A stretch of DNA of 64,000 bases, taken from assembly GCA_022414725.1 (NCBI GenBank), contig CM039464.1, positions 37,759,372 to 37,823,371 on the forward strand, in the 5' to 3' direction. Within the stretch, counting starts at the first letter, position 1. The number at the start of each line of letters is the position of its first letter. This DNA comes from Microglena sp. YARC (lineage: Eukaryota; Chlorophyta; Chlorophyceae; Chlamydomonadales; Chlamydomonadaceae). This document shows positions 1 through 10,954 of this stretch, piece after piece. Made by a program: the position numbers and the translations under genes. The notes beneath the pieces were generated by a model. It worked only from the letters and a program-made list of their open reading frames with translations, did no database searches and was not told the DNA's origin.

Positions 1-1260
1 AAGATTAATCTGATCAAGATTGACAACTGGCTGAGAAACGATGAAGTTTTTTCCGGCATTTGCGTGCGCCCATGAATGAGCAGAGCCGTAAGCGTTTGCA
101 CATACTGAGATGTGTATTGTTGGAACTGTATCTTGACGCATAGCACGATATGCTTGTGTTTCTATGATTTATCTGTCTTCCAGCCAGCTTCTATGGACCT
201 CAAATCCCTGCTGGTGGTGTAGCACGCCACGTCTCTTTGCCCACATACGGCGCTTCATATGTACGTAGGGATCTAGAGTAGAGCTGTCAAGCTTTGTATC
301 GTAAAATATGGTATGGAGCGCTTTCCTGACAATCGGCTCGTACCCGGCCGGGGGAGACTAATGCTGGGGGGGCGTGGGCGGGCGTGGGCGGGGGGCTGTG
401 TGGTAGGAGCGCATGACATATGTTAAAAAGGTTGGATGGAAGAACGCGAATGACGGAATGAGCGACATGGTGTGCAAAATGGACGGCATCAGTTAGCGCC
501 TACGTGTATGATCGATGGGTGCAAGGGCATCAAGTCACATATTCTTTGGCGGAACAACATTCTGGCCCGCAGTAGTCAAATTATATATCGGTGCATGGTT
601 CTCAGTAGGTGCCTATTAATATACAGCAGTATCTGTCGTAAAAGGGAGTGGACGAAGCAGGGACCGACAAGGTGCCAATAGGGATAATGGCCAAGGTAAT
701 TACACTGAGAGTCAAGCCTACATATAGGCTTCCTTAGATCAGAATAAGAAACCACTACAGTGGGACGCGGCACCGTAGCAGTGGGACGCGGCACTGTAGC
801 ACAGTGTGCCGTAACACGTAGCACTGTCGTGGGGGTCTAATAGGGGGTATTTATACCCTTAGGAGATGTTCGAGGAGCGGCTGGACGTCGCATATATAAA
901 TAAAATGATTTCAAGATACATATAAACAAATATAATAATGTCAAGGTGACAACTGGCAATCGTTAGAGTGGCTAGATTCGATGATCACCGAACTTGGTAC
1001 CACGGATTGCAACCTGGAGCCTGACCTGGAGCGTGGGTAGGATAACGGAGATTTGCAACCTGGACCGTTGCTATCAAGGTTACTACCGGTTACTACTTGG
1101 TTACCTGGGGCATTATTGAGGGGTGAGGTCAAGGTTGAGGTTGAGGTTGACCCTGTCCTTCAAAGGCTTTCCATCTTGATTCTCGAAGCGTACGAGTCAC
1201 GTCAGTGTCCAGTTAGCTTCAAAGCTATCTACCAGTTGGTTGCCAGTTATCAACTCCTGT
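1..1260. other. No recognisable gene
   Basis: Only short open frames with no recognisable domain are present on either strand. A G-rich run lies near 362-400, and a 21-bp unit (core GTGGGACGCGGCAC) occurs twice in tandem at about 758-799. The stretch 1126-1150 is a short GAGGTT-type simple repeat. I see no RNA gene or mobile-element signature here. Confidence 0.5.
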
Positions 1261-1300
1261 AAAATTCATCACATACAGTTCAGCGAGCTTCAATCCGTAA

Positions 1301-2150
1301 TCAAGAACCCTTTTGCCTTGTGACATTGCAAAACCTTCCGAAGTCCCCGCATTGGATTGACATGGCCTCAAACGACTCCTCGAGCGGACGCTGCATCCGT
1401 GGATTCAGCTGCTCCAAGAGCACGACCGTGAGCGTATCCCTAGGAAGCTCCTGCAAGCCAAGCATTCCCACAGAATCGAGTCTGCTCTCATTCCAACTCA
1501 AGTTGGGAATCGAGTCTCCGGACATCGTTCCCGATGAAACGGGCCCTGTGAAGAGCGATGAGGAATGCCACACCTGCAAGCCAAGTCCTGTGGCGGAAAA
1601 TACCATTCCTCTGAATTGCCCCAATGCAATTCGCGTCCCAACAACTTGGTAGGTTGCAGGAAAACGGTTATGTCGGATTTTTCACACTGTATTTCCTCAG
1701 TGCTGATGTCAGCCACCAATTGCCCACATATGCTGGCGCTTTTGCGTTGTGTTCGGTTGTTCCCCGTGTTGGAACAGGCTCATCGAGGCTGAATAGCGAT
1801 GCCTATGTTTCCTCGTGTGAATTTGCGACGACCTCTAACTCTGACAATGATGCCCTATGTCTTGCAATCCGTTTCTCAATTAGTATTTTCCGCCATTGTG
1901 CGCGCACACATGCTGTTTACCAGGGGCCCGTTATTTATAGGGTGTCTAGCTTCTGCGTGTCGCTCGGTTTCCCCTGAAACGTCTTGGCAGCCAAGTCACG
2001 CTAATTTGGCAGACTCGTTGTGGTGGATGACGCATACGACCCGATACCATACATTTCCCTATCGGACACCACGTTTTCCTCATGTACCGCAGCTGTCTTT
2101 CGTTCAGTCACAATTATTTTGTCCACGCATCCTCCCCATTGCATAATGAC
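1301..2150. other. Overlapping open frames, unassigned
   Basis: Open frames of about 107-117 codons overlap on both strands here, the longest at 1320-1652 (+), 1301-1624 (-) and 1624-1977 (+). None shows a domain I recognise, and the frames shadow one another. The region is not repetitive, so an exon of an unknown gene is possible, but strand and borders cannot be fixed from sequence alone. Confidence 0.25.
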
Positions 2151-2239
2151 CCCGCCGTTCATCACCCATCACATGGCTCCTCACAGGACCTTCTGTCGCA
2201 ATCGTATGCGGTAGCCCTCGTCCTCGCCGCCCCACCCCG

Positions 2240-2400
2240 ATGCCCCACACCCACCCACCCACCCACACACAAGCACTCTTCCGACTCTTCCCCCCCCCCC
2301 TCCCCCCCCCCCCCCCCCCCCACACACGCCCCCCGGCCCCCACCCTGCACCCCAGCCCCGCACCCCCTGGCCCCACTCCACACACACACGCTCACCACGC
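2240..2400. repeat. C-rich / CA-rich low-complexity tract
   Basis: Long C homopolymers interrupted by T, followed by ACAC and CCCC mixtures. Similar tracts recur near 15.64-15.93, 33.73, 35.50, 35.76, 57.22, 59.65 and 60.15 kb. The complementary strand is G-rich and could form quadruplex structures. The tract lies just upstream of a possible splice acceptor at 2481-2483. Confidence 0.85.
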
Positions 2401-2483
2401 AGTTCCTTGACTCTTCCCTTATTCCCTTCACTCCTAGTCACCTACTCATTGTCCTTCTCATTTCTGCTGTGTCTGCCTCTCAG

Positions 2484-2586
2484 TTACTTCAAGGAGAAAT
2501 CCATGATCGAGGCCCAAAAGCTGTTCCAGAGGGATCGAATCCACTACATTATTATGGCGGAGAAGGAGTCTTCCAGTTGCAACTAA
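2484..2586 (+). CDS. Possible terminal exon, unknown protein
   Basis: A pyrimidine-rich stretch ends in an AG acceptor at 2482-2483, and the frame beginning at 2485 stays open for 33 codons to a TAA at 2584-2586. The peptide is charged and looks helical, starting YFKEKSMIEAQKLFQ and ending in a serine/cysteine-rich tail. No ATG is required if this is a last exon. I do not recognise the family and could not place the upstream exons. Reading it as coding rests on composition and the acceptor only; a chance open frame is the alternative. Confidence 0.35.
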
Positions 2587-2959
2587 GGCGCTCGCTGGCC
2601 GGGATGCTCCTCATTGGACTTCGCACACGATTCTTGATTTTCTGGAGAAGGGATTTTCTGGATTCTACGCCCGTATCTTCATTTGGACTTGGACAACCCA
2701 CCAGAGCAAGTACACTATGCCATATCTGTGTCCTTGCAAAAGTTAGTCTGATTCTCAACCCAGCAGAATTCATGTAGACCCCTGCTACCTTCATTGGAAT
2801 TTATCGAGACCAAAGCTAACGGCCTGAGATGGCTATCGCCTTTTCATTTCAGTGACCCCCACTTTTAGACTGTTTAGACTGTACAATCCATGTTTGTTCT
2901 TTGGCTAGCCAGGCTAAGCTTATGCGATTCTAGAAAGTATTCTCAACTTTCCAACACTC

Positions 2960-3184
2960 CCGAACACTTTGGGCTCAGCCAAGTGCTGGCTCGGTAAGCT
3001 GCCTAGAAGCTGCTGCTCTTAGCTGATAGGGAAGGTGCCCTCTGCACTGAGTGATCAAGAAGGTACCCTCTTTACCCTCTATGTGCAATAAGTGATCAGG
3101 GAGATACCCTCTTTGTGCACTTTAATCAGGGAAGGTTACCCTCTGTGCCCTCTACGAGCACTTAGTGATCAGGGAGATACCTGA
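2960..3184. repeat. MITE-end remnant and ~45-bp tandem repeat
   Basis: Positions 2970-3030 resemble the ends of the TIR elements at 4.5-4.9, 6.15-6.33 and 37.8-38.0 kb (GAAGCTGCTGCTCTTAGCTG). They are followed by about four imperfect units built on TGATCAGGGAGATACCCTCT with alternating CTCTGTGC segments. Confidence 0.55.
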
Positions 3185-3189
3185 TAAAG

Positions 3190-3232
3190 GTAATGATAAC
3201 GCCTGGTGGGGCGTGGTGTTAAGGGAGCCCGT
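3190..3232 (-). mobile_element. Family A retroelement 3'-end fragment
   Basis: The motif AACGCCTGGTGGGGCGTGG followed by TGTTAAGGGAGCC is shared with 4411-4450 and 55115-55150. Its reverse complement forms the 3' end of the retroelement at 13.55-13.58 kb, where it is followed by a T-run. By that comparison this is a short fragment in minus orientation. Confidence 0.55.
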
Positions 3233-3531
3233 CCTCCAGCAATCTGGTCTACCACTAGACCATTGTATACCACTGAGAAGGGCTATACCTGATACGCTAC
3301 TTGATTGCACAGGTATCTCAATAACAAGTTTTTCCTTTCAGCTGCTTTCAGGAAGAAAAACAATTCCCGTCCAGTTTTTTATTCTTCATACATTTTCAGG
3401 CCAAGTTTGTAGCTACAAGTGGCGTCCCAAGCCTCATTCTGGGACAGTGCAGTTGCACCGTCTGTAGGGCGTAAGCCCAAACACAATGTGCGACCGGAGC
3501 CACAAAAAAAGCACTGTGCCCATCCTTGTCT

Positions 3532-4046
3532 TTCCTTCAGGTTCCCTCAGGTTCCCCTCAGGTTCCCCTCGGATTCCCTCAGGTTTCCCTCAGGTTTCCC
3601 TTAGGTTCCCTCAAGTTTCCCTCAGGTTTCCCTCAGGTTTCCCTTAGGTTCCCTCAAGTTTCCCTCAAGTTTCCTCAAGTTTCCCTCAGGTTCCCTCAGG
3701 TTTCCCTCAGGTTTCCCTTAGGTTCCCTCAAGTTTCCCTCAGGTTTCCCTTAGGTTCCCTCAAGTTTCCCTCAGTTCTCAGGTTTCCCTCAGGTAGGTTT
3801 CCCTCAAGTTTCCCTCAGGTTTCCCTCAGGTTTCCCTTAGTTTCCCTCAGGTTTCCCTCAGGTTTCCCTTAGGTTCCCTCAAGTTTCCCTCAGGTTTCCC
3901 TCAGGTTTCCCTCAGGTTCCCTCTGGTTCCCTCAGTTTTCCCTCAGGTTTCCCTTAGGTTCCCTCAAGTTTCCCTCAGGTTCCCTCTGGTTCCCTCAGGT
4001 TTCCCTTAGGTTCCCTCAAGTTTCCCTCAGGTTCCCTCAGTTCCAG
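3532..4046. repeat. Minisatellite, ~10-11 bp unit
   Basis: Around 45 imperfect copies of GGTTTCCCTCA with variants GGTTCCCTCA and AGTTTCCCTCA, occasionally CTTA for CTCA. The array begins directly after non-repetitive sequence near 3530 and ends near 4046. The short open frames inside it are products of the repeat. Confidence 0.95.
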
Positions 4047-4410
4047 ACTTGTAGCTTGGGGGTACTACCTCTACTGATTACTTTTAAATTACTATTGTTG
4101 TATTATTATTTATGTTCATTAGTACTGATTTGTGCCATTGGGGTACCGTCATAGCAACGCGTGTGTATGCATCACAGCGAGTTTGCATAACAGTAGGTTT
4201 TGCATGACAGCGAAGTTACCATAATAGGTGTGTCCGTATACTAATGGGTTTGCACAACTCATTCTGAATAACAATGGATTTAGCAGGTGTATAATGCTTG
4301 CACAAGGTCATTTTGACCCAAGTCAGCTGAAAAAAATAGCTTCCCTCCACATTATTCTATTACTTTATTAATCCTGGCTCAATAAACTAATCAAATGATA
4401 TACAGGTTAC

Positions 4411-4485
4411 AAAAAAACGCCTGGAGGGGTGTGGTGTTAAGGGGACCCTCCAGTGCGCTGCAGCTGGGGAAAGTCACCATTTACA
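4411..4485 (-). mobile_element. Family A retroelement 3'-end fragment
   Basis: It starts with an A-run followed by ACGCCTGGAGGGGTGTGG and continues through GCTGCAGCTGGGGAAAGTCA. It matches the reverse complement of the 3' end at 13.52-13.58 kb over roughly 65 bases, including the AAAGTCACCAT segment. This is the longest of the three short copies that align to that end. Confidence 0.6.
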
Positions 4486-4548
4486 GGGGTCAAGTTACTT
4501 CAAAAATAGTGCCCCTGCAATCCTTGACTTAAAGGTATTGAAGGCTAT

Positions 4549-4943
4549 CTTATTTTTTTACGGCTACCACCACCAGCTTCTAGCCGGACCTCTTCGACCC
4601 CTCTCGAACACAACTCGCATACAATTAAAGGCCGGTCCGCATCAAATCGGACATTTTGCAGACGTTTCGCATTTTGGCCACTTCCCCGAGTATAGGCAGC
4701 TCCCTGAGACTGCCACTGGGCCAAACCCTAGGCTTCCAGGAGCACTGGAAAGCTGACGATATCAGCTCCCAGGTGCCTAGTTGGCTTAAGGTTTGGATGA
4801 AGAGAAAGCCCAGGGAGATGCCTAATGGCTGCTGCTCGTAGCTGAATGGCTGCTGCTCGTAGCTGAATGGTTGCTGCTCGTAGCTGAATGGCTGCTGCTC
4901 GTAGCTGAATGGCTGCTGCTCGTAGCTGAAAATAAAAACTGTG
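4549..4943. mobile_element. MITE-like element with internal 21-bp tandem repeat
   Basis: The left end (TATTTTTTTACGGCTACCA, then CAGCTTCTAGCC) and the reverse complement of the right end (TTTTTATTTTCAGCTACGAG) are imperfect inverted repeats, of the same type as in the elements at 6.15 and 37.8 kb. Inside the right end a 21-bp unit (TGGCTGCTGCTCGTAGCTGAA) is repeated five times at about 4827-4930. No open frame resembles a transposase, so it would be non-autonomous. Confidence 0.5.
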
Positions 4944-4979
4944 GCCTTGAAGGCTGACGATGTGTCCCGACGCCTGGCT

Positions 4980-5320
4980 ACTCCTTGTCAGATGCAAGTG
5001 TAGTTGTGATCAGATTCCAAATCCACTAGCATCTGATGCAGGTGTAGTTGTTATCAAATTTCATCTCCACTTACAACTGATGCAAGTGCAGCTGCAATCA
5101 ATTTCCAACTCCCCTTACCCAGATGTAAGTGGAGATGAAATCACAATTACACAACAGATTCAGGTGTAAGATTCAGATTCAGATGTAAGTGGATTCAGGT
5201 TTAGTTGTTATCAAATTTCATCTCCACTTACAACTAATGCAAGTGTAGCTGCAATCAGATTACAACTCCCGTTACATCTCATTGAGTGTAGTTGTGATCA
5301 GATTCCAATTCTCCTTCAAA
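4980..5320. repeat. Imperfect ~60-bp tandem repeat
   Basis: Degenerate units contain GATGCAAGTGTAGTTGTGAT followed by CAGATTCCAAATCCAC-like segments. They share GTGTAGTTGTGATCAGATTCC with the start of the following 42-bp array, so the two arrays look related. Confidence 0.7.
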
Positions 5321-6125
5321 CTGATGACGTGTAGTGCGCAAGGTGCACATTATAATCGTATTGTAGTCCCTTTGGAGGTAACTCTCAGTCCGCCAGCGAC
5401 CAGCCCACATCTGGCAAAGTGTAGTTGTGGTATATTCCAACTCCCCTCACATCTCATTGAGTGCAGTTGTGGCATATTCCAACTCCCCTCACATCTCATG
5501 GAGTGCAGTAGTGGTATATTCCAACTCCCCTCACATCTCATTGAGTGCAGTTGTGGTATATTCCAACTCCCCTCACATCTAATTGAGTGCAGTTGTGGTA
5601 TATTCCAACTCCCCTCACATCTTATTGAGTGCAGTTGTGGTATATTCCAACTCCCCTCACATCTCATTGAGTGCAGTTGTGGTATATTCCAACTCCCCTC
5701 ACATCTCATTGAGTGCAGTTGTGGCATATTCCAAATCCCATCACATCTCATGGAGTGCAGTTGTGTATATTCCAACTCCCCTCACATCTCATTGAGTGCA
5801 GTAGTGGTATATTCCAACTCCCTTCACATCTAATTGAGTGCAGTTGTGGTATATTCCAACTCCCATCACATCTCATGGAGTGCAGTTGTGGTATATTCCA
5901 ACTCCCCTCACATCTCATTGAGTGCAGTTGTGGTATATTCCAACTCCCCTCACATCTCATTGAGTGCAGTTGTGGTATATTCCAACTCCCCTCACATCTC
6001 ATTGAGTGCAGTTGTGGTATATTCCAACTCTCCTTTCACCTGATGACGTGTAGTGCACACTGTGCACAATATAATAGTATTGTAGGAGGTCATTCTCAGT
6101 CCTCCTGCGACCAGCCCACCCCTGA
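5321..6125. repeat. 42-bp minisatellite flanked by a ~90-bp direct repeat
   Basis: About fifteen copies of a 42-bp unit (GGTATATTCCAACTCCCCTC followed by ACATCTCATTGAGTGCAGTTGT) occupy about 5410-6035. The unit is 14 codons long, so frames stay open on both strands; these are not genes. The array is bracketed by two copies of a ~90-bp segment starting CTGATGACGTGTAGTGC and ending CGACCAGCCCAC at 5321-5413 and 6040-6125. Confidence 0.93.
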
Positions 6126-6151
6126 CAGTGATTAGTGAGAAAACTGCAGCC

Positions 6152-6334
6152 TTTTTCTTTTGGGCCATAGGTTACAGCTTCTATGCAGCTTCCCTGCCTG
6201 GCTACTGAAACAAGCCAAGCGCAAGCTAGTGCATTTGGCGGCTGATATTGTCAGCTTACCAGCGCTCCTGAAATCTTCTCAGTGGCTGGCTCAAGGAGCT
6301 GCATAGAAGCTGCTACGTGTTGACCCAAAGAAAA
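6152..6334. mobile_element. MITE with ~40-bp terminal inverted repeats
   Basis: The left end reads TTTTTCTTTTGGGCCATAGG and continues to CAGCTTCTATGCAGCTTCC. The reverse complement of the right end reads TTTTCTTTGGGTCAACACGT and continues to AGCAGCTTCTATGCAGCTCC. Arms align over about 40 bases with a few changes. The 183-bp length, lack of coding capacity and related ends at 4.5, 2.97 and 37.8 kb support a non-autonomous DNA transposon. I could not fix a target duplication. Confidence 0.72.
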
Positions 6335-6379
6335 TTACTGGAACACTGGGCAAATGTGTATGTCAGTGTGCGCTGGGTA

Positions 6380-6570
6380 CGTGTGAAATATGTATGTGAA
6401 ATAGCTGAAATATGTATGTAGAATGCAGGTTTAAAAAGTGCAATATGTATGTGAAATAGTTGCAATATCTATGTGGAATGCAGGTGAAATAGGAGCAATA
6501 TGTCTGTGAAATATGTGCAATATATTATTATATATGTGGAATGTATGTGGAATAGGTGAAATCCGGGTGA
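6380..6570. repeat. Degenerate GTGAAATA/TGTATGTGGAATG repeats
   Basis: Several imperfect units of roughly 35-45 bp mix ATGTATGTGAAATAG, GTGCAATATGTATGTGG and AATGCAGGT. Confidence 0.75.
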
Positions 6571-7390
6571 AATTAGCTATTTTCGTAGTAAGAACTGCTA
6601 ACGCCGTGCACTCCTGCAGCCGATGATTGTCTTGGGATCCCTGGAGGAGAATACCAAGACGATCATCAATCTATCATCAAGCAAGCATCAATCATGGTGT
6701 GGCTTTCATGTAGGGAATACCTATGTCGGCACTGTTTCTGTTGTGGGTCCACGCACAGGTGTAGGCACCACACACACTCCAGAAAGCGCAGTTCAATCAC
6801 GTGCCAGAGTTGACACGCTGCCTTGCTCCTGTAGCTATGTCTCTCCACTTCTTCTTTAGCAGTCCCCCTTTACCGCCCCCGGCTTTCCCAAGCCCCCTTT
6901 ACTGCCCCCCGGGCTTAACCGGCCCCCCTTTACCGGCCCGGAGGGCTGAACTACAACCCATACTACAACCTCAGAACTACTCCCGTACTACCGGCAGCGG
7001 AGGCAGCGGTGCCGATTATACCTGAGGGTTCAACATTTTCCAAGGCTATCGTCCCTCGCCAATCACGGGTTCCACGCGCCACCTCATGAACCCATTGCTT
7101 CCAACTGAGTCGAACACCTTCCAACCTCTTGCAACCCGCAACAGGCAACAGCAGTCCTTTAGCCCCCCAAGCCACGCCACGTGTTCATAAACCCGCGACA
7201 TGCAACCACAGTCCTTCAGGCCCCTAAGACCCAGAACCCGCAACTCAGGCTTTAATGGTCCCCTCCCTTCCATTATTTCCTGACAACTTGAGCTTGGTTA
7301 CTTAGCTTCAGCCAGCAATTTGGCTGCTCGCCGCAGTAAAACATGTTTTCTGACAACACTCTGGGTTGACAGATAGGATAGGGATACATA
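6571..7390. other. No recognisable gene
   Basis: A few frames of 60-78 codons without motifs. 6880-6940 holds three imperfect copies of a TTTACCGGCCCCC-like unit. 7060-7240 has loose repeats of CAACCCGCAAC / CAGTCCTT. Near 7294-7330 lies a GCCAGCAATTTGGC segment shared with 14.23 and 43.78 kb. Confidence 0.4.
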
Positions 7391-7393
7391 TAA

Positions 7394-8462
7394 GTGCTGC
7401 AACGTCTGTACCTTGGCAGTACTGTTGCACTTGGTTGTACCACTACACAAGAGCTGCAACACCTGTACCTTGGCAGTACTATTGTACTTGATTGTACCAC
7501 CACCATACACAAGTGTTGCAACACCTGTACCTTGGCAGTACTATTGTACTTTGTAATACCACCACACAAGTGCTGCAACACATGTCCCTTGGCAGTACTG
7601 TTGTACTTGGTTGTACCACTACACAAGTGCTGCAACACCTGTACCTTGGCGGTTCTATTGTACTGGGTTTTACCACCACCATACACAGGTGCTGCAACAC
7701 CTGTACCTTGGCAGTACTATTGTACTTGGTAATACCACTACACAGGTGCTGCAACACCTGTACCTTGGCAGTACTGTTTTACGTGGTAATACCACTACTC
7801 AAGTGCTGCAACACCTGTACCTTGGCAGTACTGTTGTACTTGGTTGTACCACTACACAAGTGCTGCAAAACCTGTACCTTGGCAGTTCTATTGTACTGGG
7901 TTTTACCACCACCATACACAAGTGCTGCAACACCTGTACCTTGGCAGTACTGTTTTACTTGGTTGTACCACCACCATACACAGGTGCTGCAACACCTGTA
8001 CCTTGGCAGTACTATTGTACTGGGTTGTACCACTACACAGGTGCTGCAGCACCTGTACCTTTGCAGTACTGTGGTACTTGGTTGTACCACTACCATACTC
8101 AAGTGCTGCACCATCTGTACCTTGGCAGTACTATTGTACTTGGTTGTACAAATACACAATAGCTGCAACACCTGTACCTTGGCAGTACTGTTGTACTTGG
8201 TTGTACCACTACACATGCTGCATCACCTGTACCTTGGCAGTACTATTGTACTTGGTTGTACCACTGCAAAATTGCTGCAGCACCTGTACCTTGGCAGTAC
8301 TATTGTACTTGGTTATACCACTACCATACACAAGTGCTGCCAAACCTGTATCTTGGCAGTACTGTTGTACTTGGTAGTAACACTACACAAGTGCTGCAAC
8401 ACCTGTACCTTGGCAGTACTATTTTACTTGGTTGTACCATTACACATGTGCTGCAACACCTG
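7394..8462. repeat. 57/63-bp minisatellite
   Basis: About eighteen copies of a unit running CCTTGGCAGTACTATTGTAC, TTGGTTGTACCACTACACAA, GTGCTGCAACACCTGTA (57 bp). A longer 63-bp form carries an extra CACCAT in the CCACCACCATACAC segment. Both lengths are multiples of three, giving long frames on both strands (for example 7492-8574), which I do not treat as genes. GTAC tetranucleotides recur inside each unit. Confidence 0.95.
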
Positions 8463-8934
8463 GATTCACTGGCGTGCCTGTTTAAGCAACAACAAAAGAC
8501 AGCATGATTTATACGCTGTAAGCACATCTTTTTGGGGCCATTGTCGAGCACTTCAAACAGCCAAAGGGCACTAAAGATTTGGCAGGAAGTAGATGAATTG
8601 GAACGATGTTATATACGCAAGCAATACGGTGTCTAGCCGTCAGCAGAAAGCGATACTCCCCTTTTTTTAGTTGCATCCTTAGTCATATGGTCGTCCTACA
8701 TCAGCCATACACTGTGGTGCGAAAATGTAGGACCTGCAGTGGCGTGATATTCTGCAGTGTGAAACATTTGTAGTCGTACCCTCAGTCATATGGACATCCT
8801 GAGTCGTACACTCAACTGTGGTGTGAACAAATCTAATTTTACCTGTAGTGGCTTTCAGGGTACTACATATTGTCAAATTGGTCAGCGCTTAAATCGCACA
8901 AACCCGTCTTCCAATTCTTAGTGGAGGCAGGAAA
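8463..8934. other. No recognisable gene
   Basis: Unique-looking sequence after the minisatellite. A loose ~85-bp repetition with GTCATATGG and TGTGGTGTGAA segments lies at 8680-8830. No supported coding signal. Confidence 0.4.
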
Positions 8935-9094
8935 GCTGGGGGGGGGCTCAAAAATCATCATCCTGTTATAAAACTTGACTGTAGGCAGGATATATCTATA
9001 TCTCCATTGTTTTGCTGAGTTTATGTAACGTCCTCCGTGCTGCTTGCCTCAAGGTCGTAAGCCCCAAACAGCGAAACCAGTCTAATGTAACGTC
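8935..9094 (+). mobile_element. Solo LINE 3' end (family C type)
   Basis: The stretch GGGGGCTCAAAAATCATCATCC, TTATAAAACTTGACTGTAGG and TTTTGCTGAGTTTATGTAAC resembles the 3' ends repeated at 29.89-31.13 kb and another solo copy at 13.77-13.90 kb. It is non-coding and interpreted as a 5'-truncated LINE insertion. Confidence 0.55.
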
Positions 9095-9096
9095 CT

Positions 9097-9110
9097 CTCC
9101 CTCCCTCCCT

Positions 9111-9175
<65 letters not shown>

Positions 9176-9176
9176 C
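9097..9176. repeat. (CCCT)n(CT)n microsatellite
   Basis: A short CCCT run passes into about 32 CT repeats. It follows directly on ATGTAACGTCCTCTC, the terminal sequence of the LINE 3' end, so it may have grown from that tail. Confidence 0.95.
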
Positions 9177-9276
9177 CAGGCTTCTTGTGAGGGTTTGTAG
9201 GGTTTTTTATCGACTTACAACTCGTAGAAGGTTCTATAATTGTGTGGATAAATCCCAAGAAGTAATGCATGCAAAA

Positions 9277-10117
9277 AAAAAGTTGAGTCATGGAGGTTTA
9301 AGTACCCAAGTGACACCAATGCAGTCAGAGACATCCCTGATGAGAGAAGGGTTGGCTTTAAACGCCTCCGATACCAGAAATGGTTTGCAGCCAACAGCAA
9401 TGATGAGAATGGCTTGATTCCCTTTACAGCTGCCTTACATAAGCAGGATCAGATTCGTTCTATAGCACAGTTTAGAATGGGTTCCCATTGGCTGAACACA
9501 GAAAGAATGAGGGTGGTGGATAGAGCACACATCCCTCGTTCAATGAGACACTGTCAAATGTGTGGGTTCCAAAAACCTGAGGATGACATGCATATGTTTG
9601 AGTGCCCTTTTTATAATGATATTCGCCTCCGCTACCAGAAGCTGTTTACAGATATTTATAGGCATGTCATGAGGATACGACTTAACCGTATGGAATGTGG
9701 AATTCTGCGATTCCACATTCAGAAACTTTATGAATGGAAATGGCACTAAGACTTTCTGGAGCAACCTAGCCGACGATCTTTCTACTTGTAGATGAGCAAG
9801 ACAGGAAGCCCTGGACTGCTTAGTGGCACCGTAATTTATTATCCCTTCTTTCTTTTCTTCTTGTGACTTCTCATTTGTTAGCTTCTTACCTCCGCCACTG
9901 TAAGTGGTTGAGATCTGGGTCCGGCTCTAGGGGGTTTAATACCTACGCCACCAAAACGGTGGTTGGGAGCTTGGTTTGTTTGTCCTCGACACACCCTTGA
10001 TGTAATGGGGTTTTTGCTTTGTGGGTGCTTTTTCTTTTTGTTTAAAGCACAGAGTCTCATACACCCTCGCGGTGTCAAGTAGACTTTAACATGTAATGTA
10101 ATGTAATGTAATGCAGC
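9277..10117 (+). mobile_element. 5'-truncated non-LTR retrotransposon, family B
   Basis: Nearly identical at DNA level to the minus-strand element at 44.95-46.3 kb. Homology begins at GAGTCATGGAGGTTTAAGTA (9284). The encoded C-terminal part includes the zinc-knuckle motif C-x2-C-x10-H-x3-C (CQMCGFQKPEDDMHMFEC, about 9555-9608), followed by a shared 3' UTR and a terminal (TAATG)n tail at 10093-10115. The frame breaks near 9666-9678, where CC is reduced to C twice relative to the other copy. This copy keeps only the last ~150 residues. High identity between copies suggests recent movement. Confidence 0.85.
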
Positions 10118-10930
10118 CCCCTTTCTTTCACTCACTGCATATGCATTCAGCTCTCTCATGCCGGCGCAGCTGATGGGGAGCAGCAGAGCTCGCTATTCAG
10201 CTATCCATTCATCTAGCTGGTCAGCATGCAGCTTTCTAGCTAGGCATTCATGTAGCTGTTCATGTAGGTAGGCAGCATGCACTCCCCCGTGGGCTAGCCC
10301 TCCACCATCCCATGAACGGATACGAAGCATGCATGAACGGATATTGATAAACGGAATGTTGCGAGCAAGCACATCCTAGCAGCAGCAGGCCCAGGAGAGG
10401 TGTTGGGTATGTAGTAGGGTGCGAGTAGGCATGCAGGTTTTGTTGAGTGTAGGCCCAGTGATTTTAATGAGGAAGAGTTGGGCTTCAATGGATTAGGAGT
10501 CCCTAGGTGTGTGGGAAGGCTAGCCAATGGAAGCTGCTGGCTGGATCGAAGCTTATAATGAGGATGCGAGACGAAGACGAATGGATAAGGCGCAGAAGGA
10601 TGCCGGCAGACAAAAGGCTGTCGTCGAACTATGAGCACACAAGGCAGGATTTTTCGGTCGAGCTAGCGAGCAGTAAGTCTGTCAGGCAGTGAGGCCACGC
10701 CACGCCCCCTGAGATAAATGATTTGCCGCTGAGTCAACATTTCGGTTAAGTCCCAACGTGAATCTTGACCTGACTCGGTCTCACTACCTTCCAGCTTTCT
10801 CCCTCGCAACTGCACGCCCCGGCCTCTCCTCAGTTCCACCTTGATTATATTGGCTTTGAGCGTCTTGGAGGCCCTTTTTTGCGCGGCTGATTCGTTATTT
10901 CCCTGCTGCGGGGCGGGAATACGGGGGCAA
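10118..10930. other. No recognisable gene
   Basis: Frames at 10294-10638 (-) and 10507-10692 (+) have no recognisable motifs. 10190-10290 contains loose repeats of CAGCTNNNCATTCATSTAGC. Confidence 0.4.
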
Positions 10931-10932
10931 GG

Positions 10933-10954
10933 CCCTAAACCCTAAACCCTAAAC
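10933..10954. repeat. Interstitial plant-type telomere repeat
   Basis: Three consecutive CCCTAAA units, embedded directly upstream of a SINE-like sequence. The unit type is the plant / green algal one. Too short to be a functional telomere. Confidence 0.9.

Noticed and set aside
7492..8574. A 360-codon frame with repeated cysteine and tyrosine peptides
   Set aside because: It is the translation of the 57/63-bp minisatellite, open in several frames on both strands.
9012..9291. Serine/leucine and arginine/glutamate repeat proteins
   Set aside because: They are the two strands of a (CT)n microsatellite; the same holds for 58.69-59.07 kb.
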